A DNA stretch of 42,907 bases. Source: Bryobacterales bacterium. Its GTDB lineage: Bacteria; Acidobacteriota; Terriglobia; Bryobacterales; Bryobacteraceae. Below the pieces are notes generated by a model, which worked only from the letters and a program-made list of their open reading frames with translations, was not told the origin of the DNA and ran no database searches. The stretch is taken from contig PLRS01000156.1 of NCBI GenBank assembly GCA_003164035.1, positions 1-42,907 of the forward strand. The letters are read 5' to 3'. This document shows positions 10,844-20,285 of this stretch, in pieces. Position 1 is the stretch's first letter. Each line of letters opens with the position of its first letter. Both the position numbers and the translations under genes were made by a program.

Positions 10844-10908
10844 CAGTTAACAGTAAGCAGTTGGCAGTTCGGCGCCGCGTCTTAACTGACAACTGTCAAC
10901 TGTTAACT
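10838..10908. repeat. inverted repeat of AGTTAACAGTTAACAGT type between convergent genes
   Basis: The left arm begins at 10838 (AGTTAACAGTTAACAGT) and the right arm ends at 10908 (CAACTGTTAACT), with further imperfect pairing inside and a GC-rich centre. It overlaps the stop codon of the EAL gene and fills the space to the convergent peptidase gene. A transcript through it in either direction would form a long hairpin, so it may serve as a two-way end. Confidence 0.65.
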
Positions 10909-10914
10909 CTTACT

Positions 10915-12960
10915 TCACACCAGTCCCGACCGCGCCAGCAATGCGCGCGGGTCCGGGTCCCTGCCCATGAAGCGGCGATATAGCTCGGCCGGATCCTCGC
11001 TGTCTCCTTTGGATAAAATGTGGGCGCGAAACTCCGCTCCCACGCGTGCGCTGAAAAGCCCCTCCGCCAGGAAACGCGAAAAAGCGTCCGCGTCCAGCAC
11101 CTCGGCCCATTTATACGAGTAATATCCCGCCCCATAACCGACCGGGCTCCCGAATAAGTGGGTAAAGCTGGCCGCCATGGCGTGGTCCGCAGGCAAGGGC
11201 GCGGGGCTGAATTCGGCCAGAATATGGCGCGCATAAGCCACCGGGTCGCCATCGCGGGCCGGGTCGAAACGCATGTGCAGCAGCAGATCGATAAAGCCGA
11301 ATCCGAGCTGCCGCATTTGGGCGTTGGCGGCGCGAAACGTGCGCGCCCGTTTCATCTTTGCGAACAATTCCTCCGGCAGCGGTTGGCCGGTTTCATAGTG
11401 GCGCGCCACCAGGTCCAGCGACTTCCGCTCCCAGCACCAGTTTTCCATGATCTGCGAGGGGAGCTCGACGAAATCCCACGCCACGCCGGTTCCCGCCAGC
11501 GACCGCACTCCCACCCTGCTCAACAAATGATGCAGCAAGTGGCCAAACTCGTGAAAAACGGTTTCCACCTCGCGATGAGTCAGCAGGGCCGGCCGCCCTT
11601 CGAGCGGCGGCGTCAGGTTGCCACAAATCAACCCCAGGTGCGGCCGGAACCCGGTACCCGCGGGGCCGCCGGTGACAAACGCGTCCATCCACGCCCCGCC
11701 GCGTTTGTTTTCGCGCGGATGCCAATCGGCGTAGAACGCACCGAGAAAGGTGCCGTCGGCGTCGTGCACGTTGTAGTAACGGACCGCCGGGTCCCAGGCC
11801 GGCACGTCCGCCTCGGGCGTCACGCGAATGCCATACAATCTCTGCACCAGCTCGAACAGGCCCTCCACCACCCGCTCCATGGGGAAGTAGGGACGCAGCG
11901 CTTCCTCGTCGAAGTCGTACAACGCGGCGCGCTGTTTTTCGGCGTAGTAGGCCACATCCCAGGCCGCCACCGGCGCCGCCCGGGGCCCTTCGAGCGATTG
12001 GCGATACCGGTCCAGCTCCTCGTTTTCCTGCCGGAACCGGACCTCGGTCTTGCGTTTCAGGTCCTGCAGGAACTCCATGGCGCGGGCCCCGGTATGGGCC
12101 ATCCGGTCCTCCAGCATCAGGTCGGCGAAATTGGCGAACCCCAGCAGCCGCGCGCGTTCCGCCCGCAGCTCCAGGATGCGGGCCACCAGGGGCCGGTTAT
12201 CGCGCTCGGTCTCGGTGGAGCGCACGGCAAACGCACGATAGACCTTCTCCCGTACGCCGGCATCGTCCAGATAGGTCATCAGGGCGACGTAGTCCGGCCC
12301 TTGCAGGGTGAAGCGCCAGCCCTCGCGCCCCTTGCGCGCGGCGCTCTCGCGGGCCGCCGCCCGCGCCGATGGCGGCAATCCGGCCAGCCCCTCTTCGTTG
12401 TCGATATAGAGATCGAAAGCGTTGGTCGAATCCAGCACGTTTTCGGAAAACCTGGTGGTGGTCCGCGCCAGTTCCACGTCGATGGCTTCCAGCTTCTTCT
12501 TGCCTTCGGCGTCCAGGTCGGCGCCGTGCCGGCGGAACGAATCCATGGTTTTGGTCAGGAAGCGCCACCGCTCTCCGGTCAGAGCCGCGGCGTCGGATGT
12601 GGCGGCGTAAGTCTTGAGCGCGTTCCATAGGCCGGCATCGAGCGGAATCCCCGAATAGAAGGCGCTCACCTCGGGTTCGACCGCGTTGTGCGCCGCGCGG
12701 AGTTCGGGGTAGGTGGCCACCGCCTCCAGGTGCCGCACCACGCCCATGGCAAGGTCGAGCGGTTCGGTGAGCGTATCGAGCGCGTCGAGTGTATTGGCGT
12801 AAGTGCGCGAGCCGGTGGCATCGGCCAGCGCCGCCAGCCGCGCCCGTGACTCCTGCAGCAGCCGCGTCACCGCCGGCTGTACGTCGGCGGCGCGGATGCG
12901 GTCGAAGGGAATGCGAAACGGAATCGCCCACAGCGGATTGTTATCGTTCATGGATGCCAT
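10915..12960 (-). CDS. M3 family zinc oligopeptidase (oligopeptidase A / Dcp type)
   Basis: Cytosolic metallopeptidase that degrades short peptides. The 681 residues match the usual M3A length. The zinc motif HEFGH lies at residues 470-474 within [14 protein letters not shown], with the downstream glutamate expected in the [10 protein letters not shown] helix. The C-terminus has the family pattern [19 protein letters not shown], typical of oligopeptidase A. The N-terminal half is the helical channel region. An internal Met at residue 4 is an alternative start. The gene follows tadC by 33 bases on the same strand and may be transcribed with it, although its role is general. Confidence 0.93.
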   Translation of the reverse strand: MASMNDNNPLWAIPFRIPFDRIRAADVQPAVTRLLQESRARLAALADATGSRTYANTLDALDTLTEPLDLAMGVVRHLEAVATYPELRAAHNAVEPEVSAFYSGIPLDAGLWNALKTYAATSDAAALTGERWRFLTKTMDSFRRHGADLDAEGKKKLEAIDVELARTTTRFSENVLDSTNAFDLYIDNEEGLAGLPPSARAAARESAARKGREGWRFTLQGPDYVALMTYLDDAGVREKVYRAFAVRSTETERDNRPLVARILELRAERARLLGFANFADLMLEDRMAHTGARAMEFLQDLKRKTEVRFRQENEELDRYRQSLEGPRAAPVAAWDVAYYAEKQRAALYDFDEEALRPYFPMERVVEGLFELVQRLYGIRVTPEADVPAWDPAVRYYNVHDADGTFLGAFYADWHPRENKRGGAWMDAFVTGGPAGTGFRPHLGLICGNLTPPLEGRPALLTHREVETVFHEFGHLLHHLLSRVGVRSLAGTGVAWDFVELPSQIMENWCWERKSLDLVARHYETGQPLPEELFAKMKRARTFRAANAQMRQLGFGFIDLLLHMRFDPARDGDPVAYARHILAEFSPAPLPADHAMAASFTHLFGSPVGYGAGYYSYKWAEVLDADAFSRFLAEGLFSARVGAEFRAHILSKGDSEDPAELYRRFMGRDPDPRALLARSGLV

Positions 12961-12993
12961 CTCTATGAGCTTAGTACACCGTCGGCGTACCGC

Positions 12994-13926
12994 CTATCGG
13001 CCGGTGGTGAGAAGCTTGAGGTCCCGCAGGGTGTTGATGATGGCGGGGACCAGGGTAATGACGAACAGCACGGGGAGGATGAAGATGACGATGGGGAAGA
13101 GCATCTTCACGCCGGCCTTGCCCACGGCGGCTTCGGCGCGCAGGCGGCGGCGGGTGCGCAGGGCGTCGGCATAGACGTTGAGGGCCTGGGACAGGCTGGT
13201 GCCGAACTTTTCGCTCTGGACGATCATGGCGGCGAGAGACTTGATGTCCTCGACGCCGGTGCGGCGCACCAGTTGGTCGAAGGCTTTGGCACGCTCCTGG
13301 CCAGCGCGCACCTGCATGACGACGGTAGCGAATTCGTTGGCCAGCTCTGGGTAGAGGAACTGCATTTCGTCGCTGACGCGGCTCATGGCCTGGTCGAGGG
13401 CGAGACCGGTGCCGAGTACGATGCCGAGCAGGTCGACCGTATCCGGGAGGGCTTCCTGCAGCCTGCGGCGATAGCGCTTGACCATGCGCTGCAACATCAT
13501 GCGTGGCAGCATGAAGCCGATGATGAGGACGGCGGCCATGGCGCCGATCCAGGAACTGGGAGGGTTATTGCGCTGCAGCGCGGCCATCGCGCCGACCAGG
13601 ATCAGCAGCAGTAAGACAGTGATGAGAACGTAGAGGGCGAGCGAATTCCGGCGGCGCATACCCGCCTGGCGCAGCAGCTTCTCGCTGCCGCGCAGCCAGT
13701 CTTCGCCGGCGGGAACCAGGCTGACCAGGTAGAGCAGACGGTCGAATAAGGTGCCGCCGCTCTTGCGCCGCGCGACACGGGAAGTGTTGACCAAGGCATG
13801 CGACTGAAGCTCTTCCAGGCGGTCGCCGAGCGGGTCTTCCCGGGCACGGAAGAGCTCGAAGCCGGTCCACAGCAGCAGTGAAAGGGTGACTCCGGTAATG
13901 AGAAAGAGAAACAGGGAAGTCAGCAT
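12994..13926 (-). CDS. tadC: Tad pilus inner-membrane platform protein TadC
   Basis: Type II secretion F-domain membrane protein that, with TadB, forms the platform assembling the Flp pilus. An N-terminal helix (MLTSLFLFLITGVTLSLLLW) is followed by two mid-region helices and a T2SSF domain with LPDTVDLLGIVLGTGLALDQAM and SLSQALNVYADALR, then C-terminal helices (MLFPIVIFILPVLFVITL). ATG at 13926 lies 7 bases after the tadB stop; the frame opens upstream at 13953, but that start would overlap tadB. It is the last gene of the locus. Confidence 0.9.
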   Translation of the reverse strand: MLTSLFLFLITGVTLSLLLWTGFELFRAREDPLGDRLEELQSHALVNTSRVARRKSGGTLFDRLLYLVSLVPAGEDWLRGSEKLLRQAGMRRRNSLALYVLITVLLLLILVGAMAALQRNNPPSSWIGAMAAVLIIGFMLPRMMLQRMVKRYRRRLQEALPDTVDLLGIVLGTGLALDQAMSRVSDEMQFLYPELANEFATVVMQVRAGQERAKAFDQLVRRTGVEDIKSLAAMIVQSEKFGTSLSQALNVYADALRTRRRLRAEAAVGKAGVKMLFPIVIFILPVLFVITLVPAIINTLRDLKLLTTGR

Positions 13927-13933
13927 GGCGTGC

Positions 13934-14902
13934 TCATACTCTGATATTGGCAAGCTTGCGGACGACCAGGATTCCGACGATTTCGGAAATGATGGCGTAG
14001 GTGAGGAACTTGGTGCCGACCGGGTCGGTCCAAAGCAGGCGGGTGTACTCGGGTTTGATAAAGTAACTGGCGATGCCGAAGACCAGGGGGAGGGTGCACA
14101 GCAGGCCGGCGGAGAAACGCTGTTGGGCGGTATGGGCTTTGAGCTTGGCCGCCATATTGAGGCGCTCGCGGACCAACTGGGACAAGTTATCGAGCACGCT
14201 CACCATGTTGGCGCCGGTCTGACGCTGCAAGATGAGGCTGGTGATAAAGAATTTAAGATCGATGAGGGGAACGCGCCGGCCGAGCAGGTGGAGGGCGGGC
14301 TCAAGCTGGGAACCGAGGGCAATCTCTTCCATGAGTTTGCGGAATTCCATACGCACGGGGTCGGCGGTTTCACCGGCGATGGTTTCGAGGCCGGAATGGA
14401 TGTTGTGGCCGGCGCGCATGGTGCGGGTGAACAGGTCGATGGCGTCCGGCAGCATTTCCTCGAACTTGCGCAGGCGGCGGGCGCGGACGCGGACGATGTA
14501 GAAGACCGGCGCGCAGGCCACGAGCAGGGAGACGATGAGCTGGAGCAGGAGGTTGGCCACGCCGAACAACTGGAGGACGGCGAAACAGGCGCCGCCGATC
14601 AGTAAGCTGAGACCGAAGATATCGGCGGCGCGGTAGCGGAGGTTGGCCTGATCGATGGTGTCCTGCAGGCGGCGGAAGACGCCGACCCAGGCGACCAAAT
14701 CGCCGAGGACGGCAAAGGTACCGCGGTGTTCCCGGCGGAGCAGCGAAGGGGCGGAACGGCCGCGGCCGCTGGCGTTGGCGCGCAAGCCGCGCAGGCGGTG
14801 GGTGAGCTCGCGGGCGGCTTCCTGTTCGGGCACGGACCAGACGTAGTAGCCGGCGCCGAGCATGGCGACGGAAAAAATCAGGAACGCGGCCACGAAAAAC
14901 AT
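13934..14902 (-). CDS. tadB: Tad pilus inner-membrane platform protein TadB
   Basis: Second T2SSF-domain platform protein. The 322 residues open with a membrane helix (MFFVAAFLIFSVAMLGAGYYV), then a basic cytosolic stretch, paired helices around residues 90-135, and the F domain with MLPDAIDLFTRTMRAGHNI and LQRQTGANMVSVLDNLS. Helices recur at the C-terminus. Its ATG is directly adjacent to the cpaF stop (no intervening base), a sign of tight coupling in the operon. Confidence 0.9.
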   Translation of the reverse strand: MFFVAAFLIFSVAMLGAGYYVWSVPEQEAARELTHRLRGLRANASGRGRSAPSLLRREHRGTFAVLGDLVAWVGVFRRLQDTIDQANLRYRAADIFGLSLLIGGACFAVLQLFGVANLLLQLIVSLLVACAPVFYIVRVRARRLRKFEEMLPDAIDLFTRTMRAGHNIHSGLETIAGETADPVRMEFRKLMEEIALGSQLEPALHLLGRRVPLIDLKFFITSLILQRQTGANMVSVLDNLSQLVRERLNMAAKLKAHTAQQRFSAGLLCTLPLVFGIASYFIKPEYTRLLWTDPVGTKFLTYAIISEIVGILVVRKLANIRV

Positions 14903-16219
14903 TTACTTCTCCTTCACTTCATGCACCTCGTCGAAGATGGCGGGGGACAGATGGATGCCGTAGGCCTTGAGGCGCTCCAGGCACATGGGGCGGACGGCGC
15001 AGCCGCGGAAGCGGCCCAGCACCTTACCGCGGGGGCCGATGCCGAGGCGTTCGAACTCGAAGATATCGAGCATCTCGACCTGGTCGTGCACGATGCCGCT
15101 GACTTCGCCGATGCTGACGACTTTGCGGGTGCCGTCGCTCAGCCGGGCGGTCTGAAGCACGATATTGATGGCGCTGGCAAGCTGCTGGCGGATGACCTTG
15201 TCGGGGACGTGCTGGCTGGCCATCATGACCATGGTCTCCAGGCGCGAGAAGGCATCGCGGGCGGTGTTGGCGTGAACCGTGGTCATGGAGCCGTCGTGGC
15301 CGGTGTTCATGGCCTGGAGCATGTCGAGGGCTTCGGGGCCGCGGGATTCGCCCACGATGATGCGGTCGGGGCGCATACGCAAGGTGTTGATGAGCAGGTC
15401 GCGCTGGGTGACGGCGCCGGCGCCTTCGATGTTGGGCGGGCGGGTTTCGAGGCGGACCACGTGGTTCTGCTGGAGGTTGAGCTCGGCGGTATCTTCGATG
15501 GTGACGATGCGCTCTTCCTCGGGGATGAAGCGGGAGAGCGTATTGAGCATGGTGGTCTTGCCGGAGCCGGAGCCGCCGGAGATGACGATGTTGAGGCGGG
15601 CCTCGACGCAGCCGCTGAGGAAGTCGAGCATGCCGGTGGTGAAGGTTTCGTTCTTGAGCAGCTCTTCGGTGGTGAGCACCTTTTTGCCATAGCGGCGGAT
15701 GGACATCACCGGGCCGATGAGCGAGAGCGGCGGGATGACGGCGCAGACGCGCGAGCCGTCGTCGAGGCGGGCATCGACGATGGGCGACGAATCGTCGATG
15801 CGGCGGCCGACGTTGCTGACGATGCGCTCGATGATCATGCGCAGATGGGCCTGGTCCTTGAAGCGAACGTTGGTTTCGACCACGCGCCCGGCGCGCTCGA
15901 CGTAGACACTGTCGAAACCGTTGACCATGATGTCGCTGATGGAAGGATCTTTCAGCAGCCCTTCGAGCGGGCCGAGGCCGAAGACTTCATCGAGGATCTC
16001 CTCGATGAGCTTCTCGCGCTCGGCGAGGGTAAGCGGCAGGGATTCGTCGAGGATCAGCTTTTCCACCACGGCGGCGATCTGGTTGCGGACGCTTTCCTTG
16101 TTGAGATCGCGCAGTTGATCGGCGGTCAGCGAGTTGAGGAGCTTGACGTGGACCTGGCTCTTCATTTCGAACCAGCGGTCGGCACCGGCCACGGGGCGGA
16201 CAAGGAAGCGGCTACCCAA
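14903..16219 (-). CDS. cpaF: Tad pilus assembly ATPase CpaF/TadA
   Basis: Hexameric ATPase powering Flp pilus assembly at the cytosolic face. Walker [10 protein letters not shown] begins at residue 215, followed by Asp/His-box-like segments ([33 protein letters not shown]) and the family ATPase core. The N-terminal helical domain has [21 protein letters not shown]. The start is TTG at 16219, supported by GGAGG five bases upstream. An internal ATG at 16165 ([10 protein letters not shown]) is the alternative but has no good ribosome site. A 29-bp-arm inverted repeat sits just upstream. Confidence 0.94.
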   Translation of the reverse strand: MGSRFLVRPVAGADRWFEMKSQVHVKLLNSLTADQLRDLNKESVRNQIAAVVEKLILDESLPLTLAEREKLIEEILDEVFGLGPLEGLLKDPSISDIMVNGFDSVYVERAGRVVETNVRFKDQAHLRMIIERIVSNVGRRIDDSSPIVDARLDDGSRVCAVIPPLSLIGPVMSIRRYGKKVLTTEELLKNETFTTGMLDFLSGCVEARLNIVISGGSGSGKTTMLNTLSRFIPEEERIVTIEDTAELNLQQNHVVRLETRPPNIEGAGAVTQRDLLINTLRMRPDRIIVGESRGPEALDMLQAMNTGHDGSMTTVHANTARDAFSRLETMVMMASQHVPDKVIRQQLASAINIVLQTARLSDGTRKVVSIGEVSGIVHDQVEMLDIFEFERLGIGPRGKVLGRFRGCAVRPMCLERLKAYGIHLSPAIFDEVHEVKEK

Positions 16220-16240
16220 GGGGACCTCCGGGGTAGAAGG

Positions 16241-16317
16241 ACCGCTCCCTAACGGTCGCGGCTCGGTAAGACCGGCGGAATCGGCGTGTTACCGAGCCGC
16301 GACCGTTAGGAAGCGGT
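16241..16317. repeat. inverted repeat with 29-base arms (family 3) between cpaE and cpaF
   Basis: The arms 16241-16269 and 16289-16317 are inverted copies with one mismatch, separated by 19 bases. The core GGTCGCGGCTCGG recurs in direct orientation at 22632-22662 and 22671-22700 and, degenerate, near 33325-33342. It fills most of the gap between cpaE and cpaF inside the pilus operon, so its hairpin may modulate read-through or stabilise the upstream mRNA. Confidence 0.8.
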
Positions 16318-16358
16318 GTCTTGGAACTGGTTACTAAGCGGTGGTGAGTCATAGGATT

Positions 16359-17543
16359 TCAGGCGGCGGTGTTGGTTGCGGCCGCTCCCTTCTTGCCGCC
16401 GGTGGCCTTATCGACGAAGGCGCGAAAGATGCGGTCGAGGTCGCCGGCCTGCTCGCGATTGGCCACGAAGGGGCGCGCCTTATTGATGGAGGCGATTACG
16501 GCGGGAGATGGGGGAATGCCGTAGAACACCTGCTGGTTGAGAGTTTGTTGGATCTGGTCGAGCGAGGCGATATTGGCGTTGATCTTCTTGGTGTAGCGGT
16601 TGACCACCACGCGGATCTGGTCCTGGTTGAAACCCATGCGCATCAGGAAAGTAATATAGCGCTGTGCATTGCGCAGCGAGGGGAACTCCTGATCGATGAC
16701 CAGAAAAGTGGCCGTCGAAACCTGGGCGGCGGCAAGCACCACCGGGTCGGAGACGGAGCGGCCGCCGTCGATGACCACGGCGTCGTATTTTTCCACCAGG
16801 AAGGTGGCGAACTCGCGGAACTGGTGATCGCTAAACTGGCCCTGCTGGTCGAGAGCGTCGGGCGGGCCAACCACGAAGAAGCCCAGGGGATCGCGGGTGA
16901 CGAAGCCTTCAAACAGGGCCTGATCCATGCGATCGAGATTTTCAGCCACTTCCATGAGAGTGTACTGCGGGGCGGCGCCGAGTTGCATGGCGGCGTCGTT
17001 GCCCACCCAATCGAGATCGATCAAGCCGGCGGAGACTTTTCTTTGGGCCAGCACCGAGGCAAAGTTCACCGCCAGCGTGGTGGTGCCGACGCCGCCTTTG
17101 GAACCGAGGAAGGTGTAGATCTTGCCGAGCTTGCTTTCGCCGCCGGTGGCCTGGCGGGGAGCGCGCTCCAGCCGGCCCATGGCGTCGCGGAATTCGGTGC
17201 GTTTCAAGGGCTGAAGGAGGAATTCGTTGGTACCGGCGCGCATGCAGGCGATGACGGTATCGGCGTCGGCGCGGAAGTCGGAGGCGATCACAAACAGGTC
17301 CGGGGCGGCCTGCTTGACGCGTTCGATGGCCTTGATGGCGGCCTCGGGATCGGCCGCAAGATCGACGATGAGGCCGGCGCCGGGAGAGCGCTCCAGGTCC
17401 TGCAGGACGCGAATATGGAGGTTGGCGGAGACTTCCTGGTATTCGGCGGCGATTTTGGCGTTGGGAAGGTTGAGCATGCTGTCGCGCACCATCTGACGGA
17501 AGGCCTCGTCGGAAGAAGCGATCAGCAGCGAGAGATTAGACAT
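16359..17543 (-). CDS. cpaE: pilus assembly protein CpaE/TadZ (receiver-like domain plus MinD-like ATPase)
   Basis: Localises the Tad machine, usually to a pole. Residues 1-125 form a receiver-like domain (LSLLIASSDEAFRQMV, FVIASDFRADAD). Residues ~140-380 form a ParA/MinD ATPase with a deviant Walker A KGGVGTT at 149-155, LIDLDWVGND, and VVIDGGRS as the Walker B region. The sequence ends in an Ala/Lys-rich tail. No classical phospho-acceptor context is clear, so the receiver may be atypical, as in TadZ. GAGG lies nine bases before the ATG. Confidence 0.9.
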   Translation of the reverse strand: MSNLSLLIASSDEAFRQMVRDSMLNLPNAKIAAEYQEVSANLHIRVLQDLERSPGAGLIVDLAADPEAAIKAIERVKQAAPDLFVIASDFRADADTVIACMRAGTNEFLLQPLKRTEFRDAMGRLERAPRQATGGESKLGKIYTFLGSKGGVGTTTLAVNFASVLAQRKVSAGLIDLDWVGNDAAMQLGAAPQYTLMEVAENLDRMDQALFEGFVTRDPLGFFVVGPPDALDQQGQFSDHQFREFATFLVEKYDAVVIDGGRSVSDPVVLAAAQVSTATFLVIDQEFPSLRNAQRYITFLMRMGFNQDQIRVVVNRYTKKINANIASLDQIQQTLNQQVFYGIPPSPAVIASINKARPFVANREQAGDLDRIFRAFVDKATGGKKGAAATNTAA

Positions 17544-17558
17544 GGGTTCGATCCTCGT

Positions 17559-18080
17559 TCATGGCACGCACACTCCGGAGGCGTCCTGGTAGCCGGCGCT
17601 CTCCATGGGGACGCTGGTGGTGAAATCCGGGATGGTCACCGGAGGCAGTGAGAAGTAAGTGGACATACCGATGAAAATGTAGTTAGTGACGCTGACACTG
17701 ACGGTGTCGGGCACGCAAATGCCGCCGGCGCAGGCGCTGCCATTGAACGGCGAGGTGGTGCCGTCGGGGTTCTCGGAAAAATACTGCACGACCAGGATGG
17801 CCTGGCCGTTCTGAAACTGATTCATGTCCACCATGGGGGGAACGTTGGCCTGCATATAGGCGACGACGTTGCCGGCGGAGCCATCGGGCTCCCAGCAGTG
17901 AGTGGAGGCGTAGCGGGCGCCGTAGCGGGTGAAATCGACCACGCTGTGCCAGACCCACAGGCCGCGCGAGATGAAGACCACCATGAAGAGCATGGGGAGG
18001 AGCACGCCGCCGAAGAGCAGGGCGAACTCCATCATGGCCTGGCCGGAGGTGGGGTGCGGTCTGTTCCCCGCACGGTTCAT
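17559..18080 (-). CDS. tadE: TadE-like pseudopilin (second of two)
   Basis: Minor pilin-like protein of the Tad system. The short basic leader ends SGQ, then AMMEFALLFGG gives the class III prepilin pattern with Glu at +5 after Gly, followed by a hydrophobic helix (VLLPMLFMVVFISRGLWVW). The ~130-residue periplasmic part has paired cysteines (ACAGGICVPD) that may form disulfides. GGAGGAG lies four bases before the ATG. The leader here is of normal length, which makes a useful comparison for the partner gene at 18175-18807. Confidence 0.87.
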   Translation of the reverse strand: MNRAGNRPHPTSGQAMMEFALLFGGVLLPMLFMVVFISRGLWVWHSVVDFTRYGARYASTHCWEPDGSAGNVVAYMQANVPPMVDMNQFQNGQAILVVQYFSENPDGTTSPFNGSACAGGICVPDTVSVSVTNYIFIGMSTYFSLPPVTIPDFTTSVPMESAGYQDASGVCVP

Positions 18081-18102
18081 CTAGCTCCTCCGCACAAAGA
18101 AA

Positions 18103-18122
18103 AGCCGAGAGGACTCTCGGCT
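18103..18122. repeat. short palindrome between the two tadE genes
   Basis: AGCCGAGAG and CTCTCGGCT form nine-base perfect arms separated by two bases. It lies in the 94-base gap between the two tadE-like genes, together with GC-rich flanks. It may be another dispersed repeat or an mRNA processing hairpin. No T-run follows in either direction. Confidence 0.5.
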
Positions 18123-18174
18123 CTGCAGGCTTGACAGCCCGCGCCACGACCTTCGGGATACCTCTTCACCATAG

Positions 18175-18807
18175 TCATAGCGCGCTCCCGTTGAACGGCA
18201 CGGTGACGGTGGGATAGATGTCGAACGTCGGCAGGGTCACATAAGGCAGGCGAATCTGCACCTGGTAGCCGGCGGGGATGGCGATCTGGATGTAGTCGGG
18301 GCGCTGGGCGCCGATGAGTCCGCAGCCGCTGGTGTCGCAAGCGCCGGGGGCCCCGGTAGTGGGATCGATACAAAAGGTGTTGACCTGAAGCTGGTCGGCG
18401 GTGAGATTGGCAACGATGGCATTGCCCGTGTAACTGTCAGTGAGGCCATAAGTGAAGGCCGCCGCGGTAAGTGCGTCCGGCAAGTTACAAAAATCGACGG
18501 CCTGCTGCACGGAAAGATAGCGAGCCGAGGCGAACTCGATTTTCTTGATGACGTAATAAAGGTAAGTGAACTTGCCGAACTGAATGGTGCCGACAGTGAG
18601 GAGCAGGAGTACCGGCATCAGGAGGGCAAATTCGACGATGGTGTTGCCGCGACGGCGGCGGGACTTGGCGCACGCACTCGTGCGTGCCGCGTCGGCACTC
18701 ATCCCGACGCCAGTCTTCGAGACCAAGCCACAAGTGCGAAAACGTGTCGAGAAGAGTCTCGACACGGCACGCACGAGTGCGTGCGCCACATTGCTGCGAG
18801 CTGTCAT
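18175..18807 (-). CDS. tadE: TadE-like pseudopilin with a repeat-encoded leader extension (first of two)
   Basis: Minor pilin-like protein. The conserved part begins RRRRGNTIVEFALLMPV, a class III signal with Gly then Glu at +5, followed by the membrane helix and a periplasmic domain with cysteines (FCIDPTTGAPGACDTSGCG). The ATG at 18807 overlaps the tadG stop (ATGA), so translation from there is well supported. Yet ~41 of the residues between MTARS and KSRRRR are encoded by the palindromic element 18666-18788. The leader is therefore ~53 residues rather than the usual ~10-25. Whether prepilin peptidase still processes it is open. Removing the element would restore a normal leader (MTARS followed by KSRRRRG). 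Confidence 0.85.
   Translation of the reverse strand: MTARSNVAHALVRAVSRLFSTRFRTCGLVSKTGVGMSADAARTSACAKSRRRRGNTIVEFALLMPVLLLLTVGTIQFGKFTYLYYVIKKIEFASARYLSVQQAVDFCNLPDALTAAAFTYGLTDSYTGNAIVANLTADQLQVNTFCIDPTTGAPGACDTSGCGLIGAQRPDYIQIAIPAGYQVQIRLPYVTLPTFDIYPTVTVPFNGSAL
18666..18788. repeat. 123-bp palindromic element inserted in frame in a tadE gene (family 6)
   Basis: Perfect inverted arms of 24 bases at 18666-18689 and 18765-18788 (core GCACGCACTCGTGCGTGC), with a further inner inverted pair at about 18744-18765. Total length 123 bases is exactly 41 codons, and all 41 are sense in the tadE frame. A partial copy lies at 32717-32762. This matches the behaviour of Rickettsia palindromic elements, which insert in frame into protein genes, though it is not the same sequence family as far as I can tell. 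Confidence 0.85.
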
Positions 18808-20129
18808 TGGATCAGCACCACCTTTCCCGGACCGGTGGTGAGGTAAGCCGAGCAGGCCGAGGCGTAGCGGGCGTCGAACCAGCCGGTTTGCAAAGGCGCC
18901 GGGTTGCCGATGTAGAGCGCCGGGAAGCGGCCGTAAGAATCGGCGGGATTGAAGAAGGTGCCGGTGTTTAACAGCTCGATCAGAAACTGGCGGAAGCCGA
19001 GGATGGTGAGCACGCCATCGATGGTGGCGACGATGGGCACGGTGATGATGCGGCGGCCGTTGCCGGTGTAAGCAGAATAGGGGTCGGTGGGAGCTTCCTG
19101 GTTATCGGTGTCGGGGACATAGGTGGCCGAAAGCGCGCCGAAATCGGTGACGTCGGCGGCGCAGGTCGAAGGCGTCTGGGAGTTATCCACGCGCGCATAG
19201 AGACCGCAGAGGGCGGCGGTGACGGCGGGTTGCACCGAGCCGCAGACGGCGGGCGCGGCGCTGGCCCAGACCTGTTCGCAATCGCCCACGTTGAAGCAGG
19301 CCAGAGGGGTGGAGGCGTTGCCGGTGCAGGCGTTGACGGTGGGGTCCTGGGTGGCCTGAACGCCGGCGGCGGCGTCCGCATACAATTGGTCGGTCTCCGG
19401 CAGCAGGGCGTTGGCGGTGTCGTAGCGGTTGAGAATCTCGTAGGTGACCGTGGCGCCGGTGCCGCCGAGAGGGGGGACGATGGGCGGCGAGGAGCAGGCG
19501 TAGGCCAGCGTATAGACGGTGGAAAAGGTGGGGTCGAAACCGAAATTCACCAAGTCGGTGAGAGAGAGTGCCTCGACACCGAAAGGAACGATATTGCAGG
19601 CGGTGCAGAGCGGCGCGCTGACGCCGGCAACGGCCTGGGCGGCGACGGTGGTCTTGCGGGACTGGCCTCCGGGCAGCAGACTCCAGAACAGCAGCGGCGC
19701 ATCGGCGGTGATCCCGACCTGGAGGAATTGCGAGGTGGAACAATCGGCCTGAACGCCGGTGGGGGAAGTGGCGTCGGCGGCATCGGCGAAACAGGCCGGC
19801 GGGTTTACCGTGCTGTTCAGAAAACCGCCGGTCGCCCCCAGCGTGGTCTCGCCGAAATTGTAAGTGAAGGTGGGGCCGGCGCCCACTGGCGGGGTGAGCG
19901 CGTTGACGGCGTTGGCATAGGCAGCGCCAGTGCCGTTGAGCTGGGCGGCGGCGGCTACCGCCATGGCGATAGCGGCCTGGTTCAGTTCGCCGCGAATCAG
20001 GTAGAGCTGGCCAAGATCGAGCGCGAAACCCATCATGCCGAAGACCACCGGCACCAGAACGACGAGCATCTGCAGGGACACGGAACCGCGCGCTTGTGGG
20101 GCAGAGCGTCGTTGTTCGTGGTCTGCCAT
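18804..20129 (-). CDS. tadG: TadG-like pilus-associated protein
   Basis: Membrane-anchored pilus-associated protein. After a basic start, LQMLVVLVPVVFGMMGFALDLGQLYLIRGELNQAA gives the TadG N-terminal helix and turn. The long periplasmic part (~370 residues) has several cysteines and ends with a short hydrophobic beta-like segment. The ATG at 20129 lies inside the left arm of a dispersed repeat, so residues 1-12 (MADHEQRRSAPQ) are repeat-encoded. The frame also stays open upstream to 20336 through more repeats, so the true start is uncertain. The stop overlaps the tadE ATG. Confidence 0.8.
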   Translation of the reverse strand: MADHEQRRSAPQARGSVSLQMLVVLVPVVFGMMGFALDLGQLYLIRGELNQAAIAMAVAAAAQLNGTGAAYANAVNALTPPVGAGPTFTYNFGETTLGATGGFLNSTVNPPACFADAADATSPTGVQADCSTSQFLQVGITADAPLLFWSLLPGGQSRKTTVAAQAVAGVSAPLCTACNIVPFGVEALSLTDLVNFGFDPTFSTVYTLAYACSSPPIVPPLGGTGATVTYEILNRYDTANALLPETDQLYADAAAGVQATQDPTVNACTGNASTPLACFNVGDCEQVWASAAPAVCGSVQPAVTAALCGLYARVDNSQTPSTCAADVTDFGALSATYVPDTDNQEAPTDPYSAYTGNGRRIITVPIVATIDGVLTILGFRQFLIELLNTGTFFNPADSYGRFPALYIGNPAPLQTGWFDARYASACSAYLTTGPGKVVLIQ

Positions 20130-20275
20130 CTCTGGGCCTGTGGCCCGCGCAAGCCCATGGAAATCGTGGAGCGGACTCTCAGTCTGCCACGCCGGGACTC
20201 GTCCCGGCGCGTTTCTCGACCCTGCCATCGAAAACCGTTGCAGGGCAGACCACAGAAAACGATGGTCTGCCCCAC
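20097..20275. repeat. inverted repeat pair overlapping the tadG start (family 5)
   Basis: The left arm 20097-20127 and right arm 20244-20275 are inverted and mostly matching (GTGGGGCAGA ... GTGGTCTGCC). The 115-base centre contains another small palindrome near 20190-20213. The left arm overlaps the tadG start codon region. The whole interval is free of stops in the tadG frame. Confidence 0.75.
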
Positions 20276-20285
20276 TGACGGAGCC

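Noticed and set aside
11158-12630. 490-residue plus-strand ORF opposite the peptidase gene
   Set aside because: It is an antisense shadow of an M3 peptidase with intact motifs; high GC content keeps the opposite frame open.
14726-16252. 508-residue plus-strand ORF opposite cpaF and tadB
   Set aside because: Composition is Asp/Ala/Gly/His repeats typical of GC-rich antisense frames; cpaF on the other strand has clear Walker motifs.
16341-17651. 436-residue plus-strand ORF opposite cpaE
   Set aside because: Shadow frame; cpaE has the KGGVGTT motif and operon context.
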